A DNA stretch of 64,000 nt, taken from contig OU612072.1 in assembly GCA_914767715.1 (NCBI GenBank), positions 8,122,001 to 8,186,000 of the forward strand. Reading direction: 5' to 3'. The position numbers were made by a program, and so were the translations under genes. The stretch is from Membranipora membranacea. Taxonomy: Eukaryota > Bryozoa > Gymnolaemata > Cheilostomatida > Membraniporidae. The notes under the pieces are model-generated. The model made no database searches. It was not told the DNA's origin and worked only from the letters and a program-made list of their open reading frames with translations. The first letter of the stretch is position 1; each line of letters opens with the position of its first letter. Positions 44,314 to 57,200 of the stretch are shown here, piece after piece.

Positions 44314-44375
44314 TGCAAAACAGAAAAATTGGATGCAGAACAGAAAAGTTTGATGCAGAAAAGTTTGATTAAATT
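44314..44375. repeat. 20-bp tandem repeat, right part
   Basis: TGCAAAACAGAAAAATTGG followed by GATGCAGAACAGAAAAGTTT copies, the continuation of the array at 41741-41831. Confidence 0.75.
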
Positions 44376-44389
44376 CAATTAAATGTTTA

Positions 44390-45850
44390 ATTCAATTCAG
44401 GCTTTTTTAAATTAAATGCACAGCAGATACGTTTAATTTTATCCGGCTTTCTGGGCCACGGTACATAACTGTGGTACTCTATTTATGGAGATTTGAAATT
44501 TCCCACCGCTGTTTCACAACAGATAGGAAGATATAGTGTACCAAGTACCAATAATGCACAACTTGAAGAAAAACACCAAGGTGAGTCAGGCCAAAAAGAA
44601 TTCTAATGATTGAACACAGCCCAGTTCGGCTCTTACCGAGTCAGATCATTGATATTCAATAATTTTACAGCGCCATAGACTCAAATACCGATCGACCACT
44701 GTGAGTTTGAACACACCACATGCAGTAAAAAGGACCCCTCTGCCTCTCTGACATGAAGACTAACCGTGTTTCCAGTAGGCCTGGGTATAGGGTACGGCAT
44801 GAGTACTATGGATCCTAGAACCCGAACCCATAACAGGATATCTCTCTCCGCATAATAGATGTTGATATCAAAACTAAACAACCCTAAGATTACCCTTGTA
44901 CAGCCAGTAATCAACCAACCAACCAATCAAGCAACCAAAGCAGCTCCAAGTTTGATCAACTAAGTATTGACCGACCATATTATTTCTGTGTGGCTTTTTC
45001 AGGCATGAATGAGATTTTGTTTTCACCCACTTTTTGCCTGAAACTGATGGTACATGGCAATAGTCAAACATTCTTACAGCTTTGTAGCTAAGATTTGACC
45101 TCAACTATTAAACAGTCTGCCTTAATTAGAGAAAAACTGTTTCTAGTTTCAAGAATAAAACGCTCTAAACAATATCTTATTTTGTTAACGGTAATTAGCC
45201 AAATAAAAGATGGACGAAACTCTCACAAATTGGGTACATGGGTACAAGGTACAATCGGATTTGATGTGGCCTCACCAGTTGTTGTTTGGAATGTTCTATA
45301 TGTAATATTATGTATAACATGATGGTTCTTCAAGAAAGTGGTTTTGGGTGCCACCAGCAAAGCCACCAGCGTTGACCAAAATTCTGAGTTAAAGCGCCAG
45401 GTAATCATTACGCAAACATTGTTGGATTTGAGTGGACCCAATTCGATGTCATTGAGGTAACATTGACACCTTGTCAAGTTGGGTGAAAGAGATATGATAT
45501 TGTACGATAGCACATAGCACAATAGTACAATAGCACAATGAGAGTTGGTACAGCTCTTTTTATCCTAAAAGTCAATGGAGGGATTCTATAGCAATTTGGG
45601 ATAATAATTCTTACAATGATTTCTTGTTCGTCACGGACAAAGTTTGTAGTGCAAATCAGTCATAGACTCCGATATATTCACCAACTACAACCCCAAACAG
45701 CTGTGATGTGGTTGATTCCATTGAAGTACAGCTGTGTTACACACATCAACCTAGTACAATAATATGTACATCATTTCAGTTATTTCAATGCATAGCCCAG
45801 TTGTTGCAGCTTGTTGCAGCAACTCAAATCTTGTGGGCAGAGCATGAACT
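44390..45850. other. No gene recognised
   Basis: Several short frames on both strands, none with domain resemblance or splice support. Confidence 0.4.
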
Positions 45851-46075
45851 GCTTCTCGGCCTATTGGCTAAGATCAAAGCGTCACTCTCAATGGCCGATT
45901 AGTGCCAGCTTCAGTTTGGCAGCTTGTCGCAGACTCACGAATAGGAGGTCCACCATGGCCTCACCTCTAGGATGCATTCTAGTTTACTAGGATGTATCAC
46001 AGTCTCAGTACAAGGACTCCTGGCAACTTGCGTCCCTCTTTCTGGGCAGCACACCCTCTGTTTTGTCATAAACAG
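45851..46075 (+). mobile_element. U2 snRNA-headed SINE-like repeat, copy 1
   Basis: Starts GCTTCTCGGCCTATTGGCTA then AGATCAA, which matches the first 30 or so bases of U2 snRNA apart from one base. The homology to U2 then stops and an unrelated body follows (CAGCTTCAGTTTGGCAGCTT, ATGGCCTCACCTCTAGGATG, TTGCGTCCCTCTTTCTGGGC). Directly followed by copy 2. Confidence 0.75.
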
Positions 46076-46290
46076 GGATTCTCGGCCTAATGGCTAAGAT
46101 CAAAGTGTCACTCTCAATGGCCGAATAGTGTCAGCTTCAGTTTTGGCAGCTTGTCGCACACCCAGTTCAGGAGGTCTCTTATGGCCTCACTTCTAGGATG
46201 CATTCCAGTGAGCTAGGATTATGGCATTCTCAGTATGAGGATTTAAGGCACATTGCGTCCCTCTTTTGGGCAGCCCAATCTTCTGTCCAA
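46076..46290 (+). mobile_element. U2 snRNA-headed SINE-like repeat, copy 2
   Basis: TTCTCGGCCTAATGGCTAAG then the same body (AATAGTGTCAGCTTCAG, GGCCTCACTTCTAGGATGCA, TTGCGTCCCTCTTTTGGGCAG). Head-to-tail with copy 1. Confidence 0.75.
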
Positions 46291-46294
46291 AATT

Positions 46295-46870
46295 GACGAA
46301 TATCTTGTGATTTGCATATACTATAGAATTAAGCCTGCATTCAACAAGTCAAATACGAAGCAAATTTTTGCCTCCAATAAGTTAGTATGTCATCAAGACA
46401 ACGTTCCTCAAGACATGAATTTTATCCATCTTATTCTATTTTACTGATTTGTTAACTATTGTCACAAATTCTGTGCAGTGACAAAGATGACTCAAGTTAG
46501 CCAAATAGCCAAAAAGCCCAATAGCTTTGCTTTTACAATGTTCTAGAACCATTTCATCATTATTTCATTAGCATCGTTTTTGTATTTCATCATCATTTTA
46601 TCAGCATTGTTTTTCTATTATATCATATAAATAGTGAGAGCATCAAGATACCAAACATTATACTCAAGACAGTTAATCGGTGATGTTGTTTTAGTGAATA
46701 CTCATACTAGACAAATAAAAATCAGATTCTATTCCTTAGTTTCAATTCTAAGAAAATGCTATTTCTCTGCTCTGGAAGACAAGCTGTATGTCATTTGTAA
46801 AGTGTTCAACTCTGACCACCAGAATTCTCGAACTCGTCACACAATTCTAATAATTTTGTGACAATTATCT
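46295..46870. other. No gene recognised
   Basis: AT-rich sequence between U2-headed repeat copies. No supported exon. Confidence 0.4.
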
Positions 46871-46871
46871 A

Positions 46872-47005
46872 AGGCTATGATGAAGTGTCAGCAACCCTGT
46901 GGTGACCTTACGTTGACTAGGTATGCAGCAAGCTGCCAAAACTGAAACTTACACTACTCAGTCATTGGCAGTGGCACTTTGATCTGAGCCAATAGGCCGA
47001 GAAGC
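46872..47005 (-). mobile_element. U2 snRNA-headed SINE-like repeat, copy 3
   Basis: On the minus strand: GCTTCTCGGCCTATTGGCTC, AGATCAAAGTG, then GTTTCAGTTTTGGCAGCTTG, so the U2-like head and the body are both shared with copies 1 and 2, but in opposite orientation and shorter. Confidence 0.7.
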
Positions 47006-47259
47006 TTGTTATATCTGTGATGAATTTTCTTGAATTTTTTTTGTAATGGTCGCCCAGTTTTATGGGATGTAGATTTCTTCTCAAAGGCTGAGACAGTGTG
47101 CGAGATGCAAATTGATCTACTGAAATCTTCCAAAATTAAAATTGAGATATAATCGTTTTCCATAATGAGAGCAACGGATAATAATAACGTCCCTTACATA
47201 GCCAATCAAAGTGAACACATTGGCTACCCCTACGGTCAGCTATAAAACCTTCTTAATTT

Positions 47260-47880
47260 AATTTTAGTTCTAATAACGGTTTGCTCGGGTTTACTTCACA
47301 CTCTAATTAATTGATTTATTATCTGTTTGTAGTTTTATTTTTGAGTTGCCTCTCCTTGTATGCCAAATCAATACAAGATCACTCGAATCTATTAACAGCA
47401 TGATTTCAATTGTATAGTGGGATCCTGCTGTTCAGCAACTTACAGTTTAGATACATTGTATTTACCCAAAAACTTGACCTCCGGTTGGTAAGTCAGATAA
47501 TTGAGTGAATCGATATATTTTACTGTAATTTCTGGCAACAAACAGAAGGTTCCACCTGGTTCCACTACCACACAAAGCAAACTTACTGGCGATTGATGTC
47601 GAGCCTTACCTTTCTTTCCTTGAAATCAGAAGGCGTCTGCAAGCATTTCAAAGAAAGGTTCTTGACGATAACAGTTTAAGACCCATGTCTTGTACTATTG
47701 TACTAACAGAAAATTCTTGGTACAGTTTTAAACTACGTTCTTGTACCACAAAGGCAACATTAACATTTTATGGCTGTAAATTCTTGTACTCCACAATCCC
47801 TATTCATGATTTTGTTTTGGAGTGTTTTTAAATTTCATTTCCAACTTAATGACTTAGTGTAGACTGATTATATGCTGGCT
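47260..47880. repeat. Dispersed repeat, partner of 17200-17720
   Basis: See the shared ordered blocks given for 17200-17720. No coding capacity seen. Confidence 0.55.
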
Positions 47881-48139
47881 CTCTGCATGGTCACCCAAAA
47901 TTGCAGACATAACATAAAAACGAGCCAAAAGTCTTGAGGACTCAGACTAATAGCGAATATATATTCAATGTGTATAAATATTACTTGTTTTATTGGTCGA
48001 ATCAATGAGCCCTTGTGATAACAATGAAATAGCATAGATAGCCCAATGACAACCTGTGCGAAACTTTCGCAGAAGTTTTGATGGGAAAATTGAAATTGAA
48101 CTATGACAAAATTTTAATGAGCATCATCAAAGAAAATAA

Positions 48140-49510
48140 AAATGGGATATCACCAATATTAACTTATCTTATAAATCTTATGATGTAAAATTCAGAATTT
48201 CCGAATAGCCAAAAAGTTGCAAGAGTTAAACTTTTTTTAAAAAGGGCCAATATCAATTTTGACAGCAATTTCCAAAATTTGTGAGAAAGTTTTAGCATTA
48301 CAACTTCGACTCCACTTTGAAACGAACAAATTATTCAATGAGAATCAATTCGGTTTTAGGGAAGGAAAAAAACATGTTTGCAATCTCGAAATTAATGGAA
48401 AATCTTTATGAGAGTTTTAATAAAAGTGAAATCAAACAAGGTATATTTTTAGACTTTAGTAAAGCTTATGATTCTATTGATCATGATATTTTACTTTAAA
48501 AACTACCATATTATAATTTTACTTCTGGTTCCAATAATTTAAAGATGTCCTATCTAACTGACAGCTCGCAATTTGTAAAGTTGGGTGATTGCTGTTCTTC
48601 CACAATGAAAGTGAATATTGGTGTATCTCAGTCCTCAGGGATCGGTACTGGGACCAATTTTGTTCTTAATTTTCATTAATGACCTGGTCAACACTGCTCC
48701 TCAATTTGAATACATTTTATTTGCAGACGCCCCAAAGTTTTTAGCTCTGATCAAAAAATTAAAACAAAAAAATTTAATCAAAATTGAACAGTGGTGCTTG
48801 GCAAACCGATTAATTCTAAGTACCAAAAAACTTTCCAGGTCCTTTTTAAAGCACCTAACAAAAAAGTAGACGATCCCAAAGTTTTTAATGTTAGTATGGG
48901 AAACAAAATAATAGATTCAATCTCTTCCACTAAGTTTTTAGGATTAGAAATTGATAGCAATATTTCTTTTAAAAACTATATATCATCAGATTTGCAAAAA
49001 GTTAAACTACGCTCTTTTATTATTGTGAAGTATCAGGCAGTTTTTAGATGTGCTGACAATGATAAATTTATATTATACATTCTTCTATCCACACCTTATT
49101 TATGGCATCAAGCTTTGGGGCCATACAGCCCAAAGTGAATTGAAATCAGTTTTACTTTTACAGAAAGCTGCATTGCGTGTGATTTTGAAAACACCAACTG
49201 GAAAACATGTGTCATCAAAATTTAAAAAGCTCAAAATTATGCCAATTCCGACGCTATATGAATATCGTTATATTCTTTTCTTTGTAAAACAAGTCAATGA
49301 AAACAAAATGTACCCTAAATAAACCACAACGAAAAGACAAGATCAAATTTGAAATTTCGACCTCAGAGAGCCAACAACTGCAGAGGGGACCGGCACTGTT
49401 GACAAAGGGAGTCAACCTGTTCAACAGTTACCTAATGAGTGAGGAGGGGAGCGGTTCGTCGGGGCTGCTGGGTCAGCTGACGGGGGCTTTGTGGGAGGGT
49501 GGTGTGTAGG
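48140..49510 (+). mobile_element. Decayed LINE, second family
   Basis: Pieces of reverse transcriptase in shifting frames: NENQFGFREGK..., IFLDFSKAYDSIDHDILL (48444-48497), PQGSVLGPILFLIFINDLVN (48633-48692), LFADAPKF (the second catalytic Asp of the (Y/F)ADD box is replaced by Ala), then YGIKLWGHTAQSELKSVLLL and QKAALRVI, and a tail with GVNLFNSYL to about 49509. At least three frameshifts or stops separate them. The 3' 150 bases are clearly GC-richer. Different family from 15045 and 61120. Confidence 0.8.
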
Positions 49511-51150
49511 GGGCATTTGGTAGATGGGGCTTCCCGGTCGATGGTTGGATTGAGATGGTCTCAGCTTTGTTTAAATCGGGTGGTCGCTACTCTAGTCTCG
49601 ACCTGTCTAACGTAGACTATCTGACCACACCGCTGCATTTCTTATCTCAATTTTAATTTATCTTTTTACTAGAAAATGTCAAGCATAAAGGCTAAGCCAC
49701 TGACCCTACCAGGAGATTTGGACACATCGTCAAACCATTACCTGTAGGCTCTGTATTTTGATACATTTTTGTGCCCTATAAATAAGTTCACACACACTTT
49801 TATAATTTACTCAATTAGCATTTTCTAAAGGTAATCCTTTTTATCTTTTATCCCCTCGACCTATTCATTACCAGAATAAATATGTAATATATGTATATTT
49901 CGAATTAACCAGCACCCTATCCTGCTTATGATTGATGCTGACTTAGAGTGGACCTCTCTCTGAAGGCTTACTAAAACTGGTCAATTCATCAAATAATCTT
50001 TTAGACCGTTTCGACAGTGTTTACAAATCTTCATAGCACATTGATCCGTTCAGCCACTGTCCTGGTTAATATATCATATCACAATTAATATGTTCTGTTG
50101 ATATCAGGTAAAGAGCATGTCATTAACCATCCCACAATGCACTATCAACCTGACCAATGTTTCCATTCGCCTGATCATACTGGGAATTCCGGAAAGTTGC
50201 ATTTTGGGATACTATTTTTTAAGCATGTCTTGTGTGCTGGAAATTGAGCCGCAGATCAGAGTTTTTTCTTGGTTTTAGTGCTGGTTTGAATAATATGATC
50301 AGAAGATGGCTGTGGTTACAATCGCCAGCAATAATCTATGACAAGGCAAAGGGATCACAACATCGAGCACATTAATATATCAAGATTAAATACTAACATT
50401 GACACAAAATACATCAATCATGATATTCCTTGGAAGTTTGTTGATAAATGTCCCAAAGTAGATTCTAAGGTAAGATGAATGACATGTATCAGTATGGGTC
50501 TATGGACTGAATCCTGATGGGGCACAGGAGCGTTTGAGGTCGATGCTCCTCCTGACACTACCGTGATCTGCCGGGGAAACTAACACCGGACTTCTCGATT
50601 GAAAGACACATGCCTTACCCTCTTGCTTAGATAATTTATTTAATAGTGATTTATTGTAAAGACTAATGGCGCACACGGTACTGAATTGCATACAGCGGCA
50701 CAAGCATGACTGTTTGTAGGTTGACAGCTTGATTTTCCATGTTATGTTTCCATATTTGGTCTCTGATCAGCAATCATGATGTTATCATGATGAGATATTA
50801 TTTCCCATTTAAAAAACGTGAATTGCATCATGGTTACTGTTTACCTAGACTGTATATTTATGCCATTTATGGGCTTTAATTTTCACATCACATTGAATTG
50901 CCCAATATTTGCTTGCTCAATTCATACTCAAAGTTAGCTTGCGGAAGTATATTATACTGCTGCACACTAATAAAGATAGCGTTCCATTTCTTGACAGTAT
51001 TGATTAGAGGCGTGTAATGAAAGCCTATTGCAAATATAGCAATTGTAGTGCATTGTGATTGGGTTAGTTTTGTGACAACTCATGCGTTTGACTCATGCTA
51101 GTAAAAGATTATTTCGTCATTTGTGTTTACACTGCACCTGAGATTATAAT
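49511..51150. other. No gene recognised
   Basis: Possible 3' flank of the LINE up to about 49920, then AT-rich spacer upstream of the P450. A minus-strand stretch at 50540-50630 loosely resembles a tRNA-type SINE but its boxes are too degenerate to call. Confidence 0.35.
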
Positions 51151-51156
51151 GCGAGA

Positions 51157-51166
51157 TATTTAAAAG
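51157..51166 (+). promoter_or_regulatory. TATA-like element upstream of the P450
   Basis: ATTTAAAAGC about 100 bases before the P450 ATG. Position is plausible for a core promoter, but the match to TATA is weak. Confidence 0.25.
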
Positions 51167-51264
51167 CCGTTGCTATTATTGAGATAACATTGAGCATTGA
51201 TGCACGATACTGAAAAACGCAGCTGAGAGGGAATTCTTCAATAACAATAACACAAGAGGAAATC

Positions 51265-54200
51265 ATGTTGATATACGGCATAGAGATCCCAGAATGGGCT
51301 CTCCTTGGAACGACAGCAAGCGTTCTTGGCTACTGGTGAGTTGAACTTTCAGACCAGTGTTTAGTTCCAACAAGAAGCTTTGCAGTCTCATCCAGTCCAA
51401 TGCTTTCATCTAGCCTGGGCAGACTAGCCTTCACTCACTCTGACATCTTGTCGAATGCAATGAGCTTGTGCAGGCTAATCTAGGTAGACTGGACTAGACT
51501 GGTCTTTCTTGATGGTCTTACTTTGATGCTGTAGGTACTCTACCAGAACATTTGGATACTTTAACAGCAAAGGGATTCCAGGACCGAAAGCTTATCCGCT
51601 GGTTGGAACCATGGGCTCCATGTATGGGCAGGTGAGTGCTTAAAGTTCAAAGTTCAACATGAGAATACTACCACAACTTTCCTTGCAAAGAAGCATACTT
51701 TGATAGAACATACAGTCCTGAATCGTTCACTCAGAATGTATTTAGTTCGATCAAGGAGTGATTGATGATTAGAACGATTGTAAGTCCCCTCTCCCCCTCC
51801 AAGTTCCCAGGCTATTTAATTTGAGTCTGACTTTTTTAGCTACATATATATGCGAGGCAATCGATGAGAATTTCTCTCATTTCCATATCCTGGTGGTAGT
51901 TTCATCAGGCCCGTAGATTTGGAGGCAGAGAGACACTGCCGCTCCTAGAAAACTGGATATAGAGGCCTACAAACACTATTACTGAATAATCCATGTTACA
52001 TTCAACGCCTTTAGGATTTCCATTTGCTATTTACGTACCTGAAACTGCTTTGGAGGAGCGTACAGCACCCTTTCTTGTGATGTTTCGGATCTGCCTCGGA
52101 TTATTACCTCCCCTACAATTTTTCTAAAGTACAGCCCTGTTGATTTCTGCTATTGCTCATCATTTCCAAGCCCCATTAAATCTCATCAAACCCCACACTG
52201 ATGACGTGATATTCTATTGCATGTATAACTATGATCGGTAGAGAGTGAACAAATTCGCTTAGCATGAGTACTATCACAAAGAATTTGGTGTGACGACCTG
52301 AGTTCCATTTCACAGATTTGGGGCGGGTGCATGTTAGGTACTTGTACTTAATTGACTCTACTGATCAGAAATACACATGATAATTGTGTAGTCTGGTTGT
52401 CAGTGTGATCATATCCTACAAACATCCTGCCTAGCTCTGATGTCTGTTATTCATTCTTGCAGTCTGCAATGGAGTCTGATTTACTCTACCGAGAGCAGTA
52501 TGGAAAATTTGTCGGGTAAGCAAGTCAGATAAATCGATCCTGTATGTAGCTCAACAGATGATATGATTGATATACGTTATGGAAGTGCATTGGCTCCAGA
52601 TGGTCTGCATCTTCAATTTAGAATGACCTGAAATGGATCCATACACGAAAGAAACCATTGAAATCTCAAAACACACACTTTTTAGGAATTTTTGAACCTG
52701 TCTCCAGCCAAATTCATCCTTGAACCTGTCGCTCTAGTTGTTCTTTGAGTTTCACCCCTAGCAGCATAACAGTAGTGTGGGGCGACACTGCATGCGGGCG
52801 AATCGGACCAAACCTAGTTCTAAATGTTGTCTGTATGATATACCATAAACCATTTTGCTTACAGAACATACGAAGGAAACTATATCAACTTATTGGTGTA
52901 TGATCCTGAGTTCATCAAGGAAGCTTTCATCAAGAACTTTGATGTGTTCACCAACAGGCGGATAATACCCATTGGTGGCCCTATTGATCACTCTGTTCTC
53001 AACTTGACTGACGACCACTGGAAATATGTCAGGTCTTCTCTATCACCAACTTTCACTCAGGGAAAACTGAAAAAGGTGAGACTCACTACCTGTTAATGCG
53101 TATTCATAGCATGTATGATGTCAAACTGTAACCCACAGCATGTATGACGTCAAACTGTAACCCACAGCATGGCCTTCAAAGATGCATTCTGTATCCAATG
53201 AACTAAACCTTAGTTCATTGCTGTTTAGTTCATTGGTGTATCTACAGGCTGTTTATAAGAAGGTTGATTAAAGGTTGATTAAAATCAGATGCATATCACA
53301 CGCCACATCCCGAAGCATGGGCGGCGAAATACTAATTGCCTTAGGGGCTAGGCTGCAATATCTGCGCCCATTTGCTCTCAGTTTGCAGGCAGGTCGGAGC
53401 ACACCTGGGGGTCCAACCAAACCCCAGCAGTCAGTAGACTTCAGTGGGATTCGAACCCACGACCTTCAACATTTGCATGCTGAAGGGACGGCGCTCTAAC
53501 CAACCGAGCTACCTCCTACTCCTAAGGAGGAGCATCATGAATTTTTAAATCCATTGCTTCAGCAAGTTGGTATATCAAAGGACACCGTATGATGAAAAAC
53601 CCTACTGCTGATATCTAAAAGTATTTACTGCTCTGCTATTTCTATTCCGAGCCTTATTTACAATCTCGCTTGATATTTATCTGATAGTTGGTAGACATTG
53701 CTATCTAGTGGCTCAAGTTTAGTTTTCTTGACAACTTTAGGTATGTGTAAAGTTGACAAGTGATAACAACAATCCTAGACAATTCACACTTGTTTATCTT
53801 GAGGATATTACTCAAACAGGGCTTATCAGCAAAGGAATTGAATAAGCAGTGATTAGCGTCTATAGTCTGCGCAGTATTGCCTAGGCCCTAGATCAAGTTT
53901 CATCCAGTTGCTTCAATTTGGAGTTGCTCCCTCCTCCATGTAAGCAGCTTGACAATGGGTGTTAGGTAATAGCATAGGCCATAGACAAAACTATGGGTAA
54001 TAGTCATCTATTAAGTTCAAGTTTATTCAAGGATGGTCCCCTCCACTGGTCACCCGTAGTCCTGCCTGGGGTGTGACCAGTGGGGGAGCAACTTTGAATG
54101 CTCATGAACTTGATCTAACTATTACCTGACACCCATGGCAAATTGGAATACTCATTAATGCTTGTAATGAGCTGCTTCAGAAGAATGTCTGTCTCACATT

Positions 54201-57200
54201 GATAATTGTTTTAATATTTGAAGATGTTGCCGCATATTCAGCAATGCGCTGACACATTTGTAAGTGTAACTGGTGCAGAGAAAGATGGTCTCGTTCAAGT
54301 GAGAGAGTAAGTGATTGAGTATATGATACCCGTACAGTGTTATTGTACAATTTTATTGTTTAATGCCCAAACAGTCTGATCGTCAGCGCGATCTGGTCAT
54401 ATGAAGAAGAGTTGAGGGGAAGGTCTCTTGTCTATATTTGTAGAGGAAGTTATTTTTTTCAATTTAAAATTGGCATCTTTCAAAACTGATTCCTCATGAC
54501 AATGCATCAGATCTTTTTTAATCAGGATTCAATGATGTTCTTTAATCATCAATTCATGATGCATTGGTTAGGTATTACTTGTAACATCAGGCTAAATGCA
54601 ATGTTATTCCATAGTAAAGCACTATTGTGTTGGTAGTAAAGGTTTGGTTTATACATGTGTGGTACACTTATTTGAAACGAGAAGGAAGTAGCTTTTCTCA
54701 GGCACTTTGTCTCTGCAGCATAAAGCCTGAATTACCTAGACTGAGACCTAAATTGGAAAATAAAATGAAAATTCATAATTTGGAAGTGTTTTGGCCTAAA
54801 TGGATCATTTGCATTGCCAACTCCCGAAGTTACCTTTGATGGAACGCAACACCACCATCGTTGTGCTGCAGAGATAGAATCTATAACAATTCTACCGCAC
54901 GCAGAGTGTATCGCAGGGGCCTGTGTGAACAGAGGGACAGCTATCAGCCTAACCTTTAATTTTTTTTAGCCAGTTGACATCGACTGTTTTTTTATAAATG
55001 CATGCAAGCCATGGGGACTTTAATTTGGTGATCATAACAGACAGACTTTGGCTTTTGTAAATTTCAAGTCACATTGAACGAGACTAATTGCCCACCTAGT
55101 AGATTATAAATTTATCTATAAGTCGAATATTGCTGAGTCTGAACCATCCAAAAGCCCACCCCCTCCGCCCTCCGCCCCCCTGCCACTCAGTAATATTAAA
55201 AAATTAAGAATCGAGGAACATCACATATACACAGCTATATATTTAAACATCGCTTATTATTTGCAGCAAGGGCCACGTTTATGGTGCATGCCATCAAAAT
55301 AACTTTTGCTTCATCGATACTTAGATCGTAGAGTCGACTAAATGCATTTTTCTTTCTTGTAGGAGAACATATGCCTACACTTCTGATGTCATAGCCACAA
55401 CAGCTTTTGGACTGGAGACAAACGCACAGACCAATCCAAAGTCTCAGTTTATCCATCACGCACGCGCCATTGTCAGTGCATTCGAAGTTTTAGAGACAGT
55501 CTGGCAGAAAGTCAAATTCACTCTCACAATGAGTCTTATACGTAAGTGACCCACTCACCTGAACATATTGTCTAAATGGCCGGTCCGTAGTTCTAGTGGA
55601 GGGAGGCAGAGAGGTAAGGAGGCACTATCTTTCCTAGATATAAAATGCAGTGGCCTAAAAACACTATAATTGAATAATCCTTGTCAGAATCAGCTCATCT
55701 GGGATTTCCATTTGCTAATTACATGGCTTAGATTGCTTGGGGAGGAGCTTACAGCAGCCCTCTTGGTGATGCTTTGGACTCGCCTAGGTCTTTTGCCTCG
55801 CATACCATTTGCTCTAAACTACAGCCCTGAATAATTGGGGGGGGGGGGGTTTAAGGGCTAATATCATCACTCACATGTTAGGAATTCTAGCTCAAAGGAG
55901 TTCGAGAGACTGAGGGACACACCTATTTTATCGCGATAGCCTATGCCTATGCTAGTCTAAAATTGAACTGGGTCAATTAATAATATATGTTGTCATGTCA
56001 CGTCATAAAGGCTGTAGAATTGTGCTCCCTTACTGATCCATGCTAGATCAGTTTCACTTTAGAATTTTACTCGCCTTCTTTTAAGGTAATACACTGGAAT
56101 CTTGACAGACTTTTTTCCTTTAGTCTTTTTGGGTAAATGTCGAGATTGAACCTCCTGGGTCTAATTTCCATATCCACAACTTAGTCTTTCGCTGACCGTT
56201 TGTAACTGTCATTAATACTATTCAACTATAACTTTTTCTCTTTACTGAAATGATTGGGGATCTTTTAGTACCCCATACTTGCAAAGGTTTGATAAAAATT
56301 GAGCCGTTGTTTCAGGTACATTTCAAGGATTTTTATTGACTCTCCTTTTCAGTTTTTACTCCAAGCTGGTTTGTCAACTTTCTCTATGACCGCTTTGGAA
56401 TCAGTGCTTTTGGCTACGACACAATGCAATACTTTGAGGGGTTGGTCAGGAAAGCTTTGAAGGACAGAATGGAGACCAGTGAGCCTGGACATGACTTTGT
56501 ACAGACGATGGCGGACTCAATGAGAGAGGTTAAGAAGAGCGACCCTGACGCACTAAAAGACGATGCCGGTCGACTTTGGTCAAAGAAAGGTAATTATTAT
56601 ATAGGCATGTTGTATGTTTAAATTCTACCCTGCCCACACAGGTAAAAAAGTATTGCCAACCCAAACAGTGCTGGCCCGCTTGGATAGTTTTAGGATCGCC
56701 CCAATATATCAGAAAGATTATTCATCAATGTTGGAACTCTTTAAGTTGCTAATAATAGTCCAATATTTCAAGTAAGAAGTGTAAGTAAGACATGTTGTTA
56801 CACTAATCAGTAAAAATTCCAATTTAGGTTTCACCTTAGCTAAGAAGAGTTATCTACTCATAAACTATAGATAGACAACTGCCTGCTATAATATTTTGTG
56901 TTTGTTGATCAATTTCCATGGTTTAATTCTTTTCAGGGCTAACTATGCAGGAGATACTTGGCAATGCAATGATATTCATTCTGGCTGGATTTCAGACAAC
57001 TGCTGATACTTTGCTATTCACATTCTATGAGCTGGCTATGTACCCAGAGCTTCAACAAAGGGTGAGAATCCACTACTAGATAAGTTTGATCCATTTTGCC
57101 TGCATTTTGAGTTGTTCCTCTTCCATTTCGCGCTGGCTGTGGCGTTACCAGTGAAAGGGAATGAAATGTAGACAAATGGATCAAACTTGATCCAATCTAT

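Noticed and set aside
45851-45900. Functional U2 snRNA gene
   Set aside because: Similarity ends after about 30 bases; the branch-site recognition region and Sm site of U2 do not follow.
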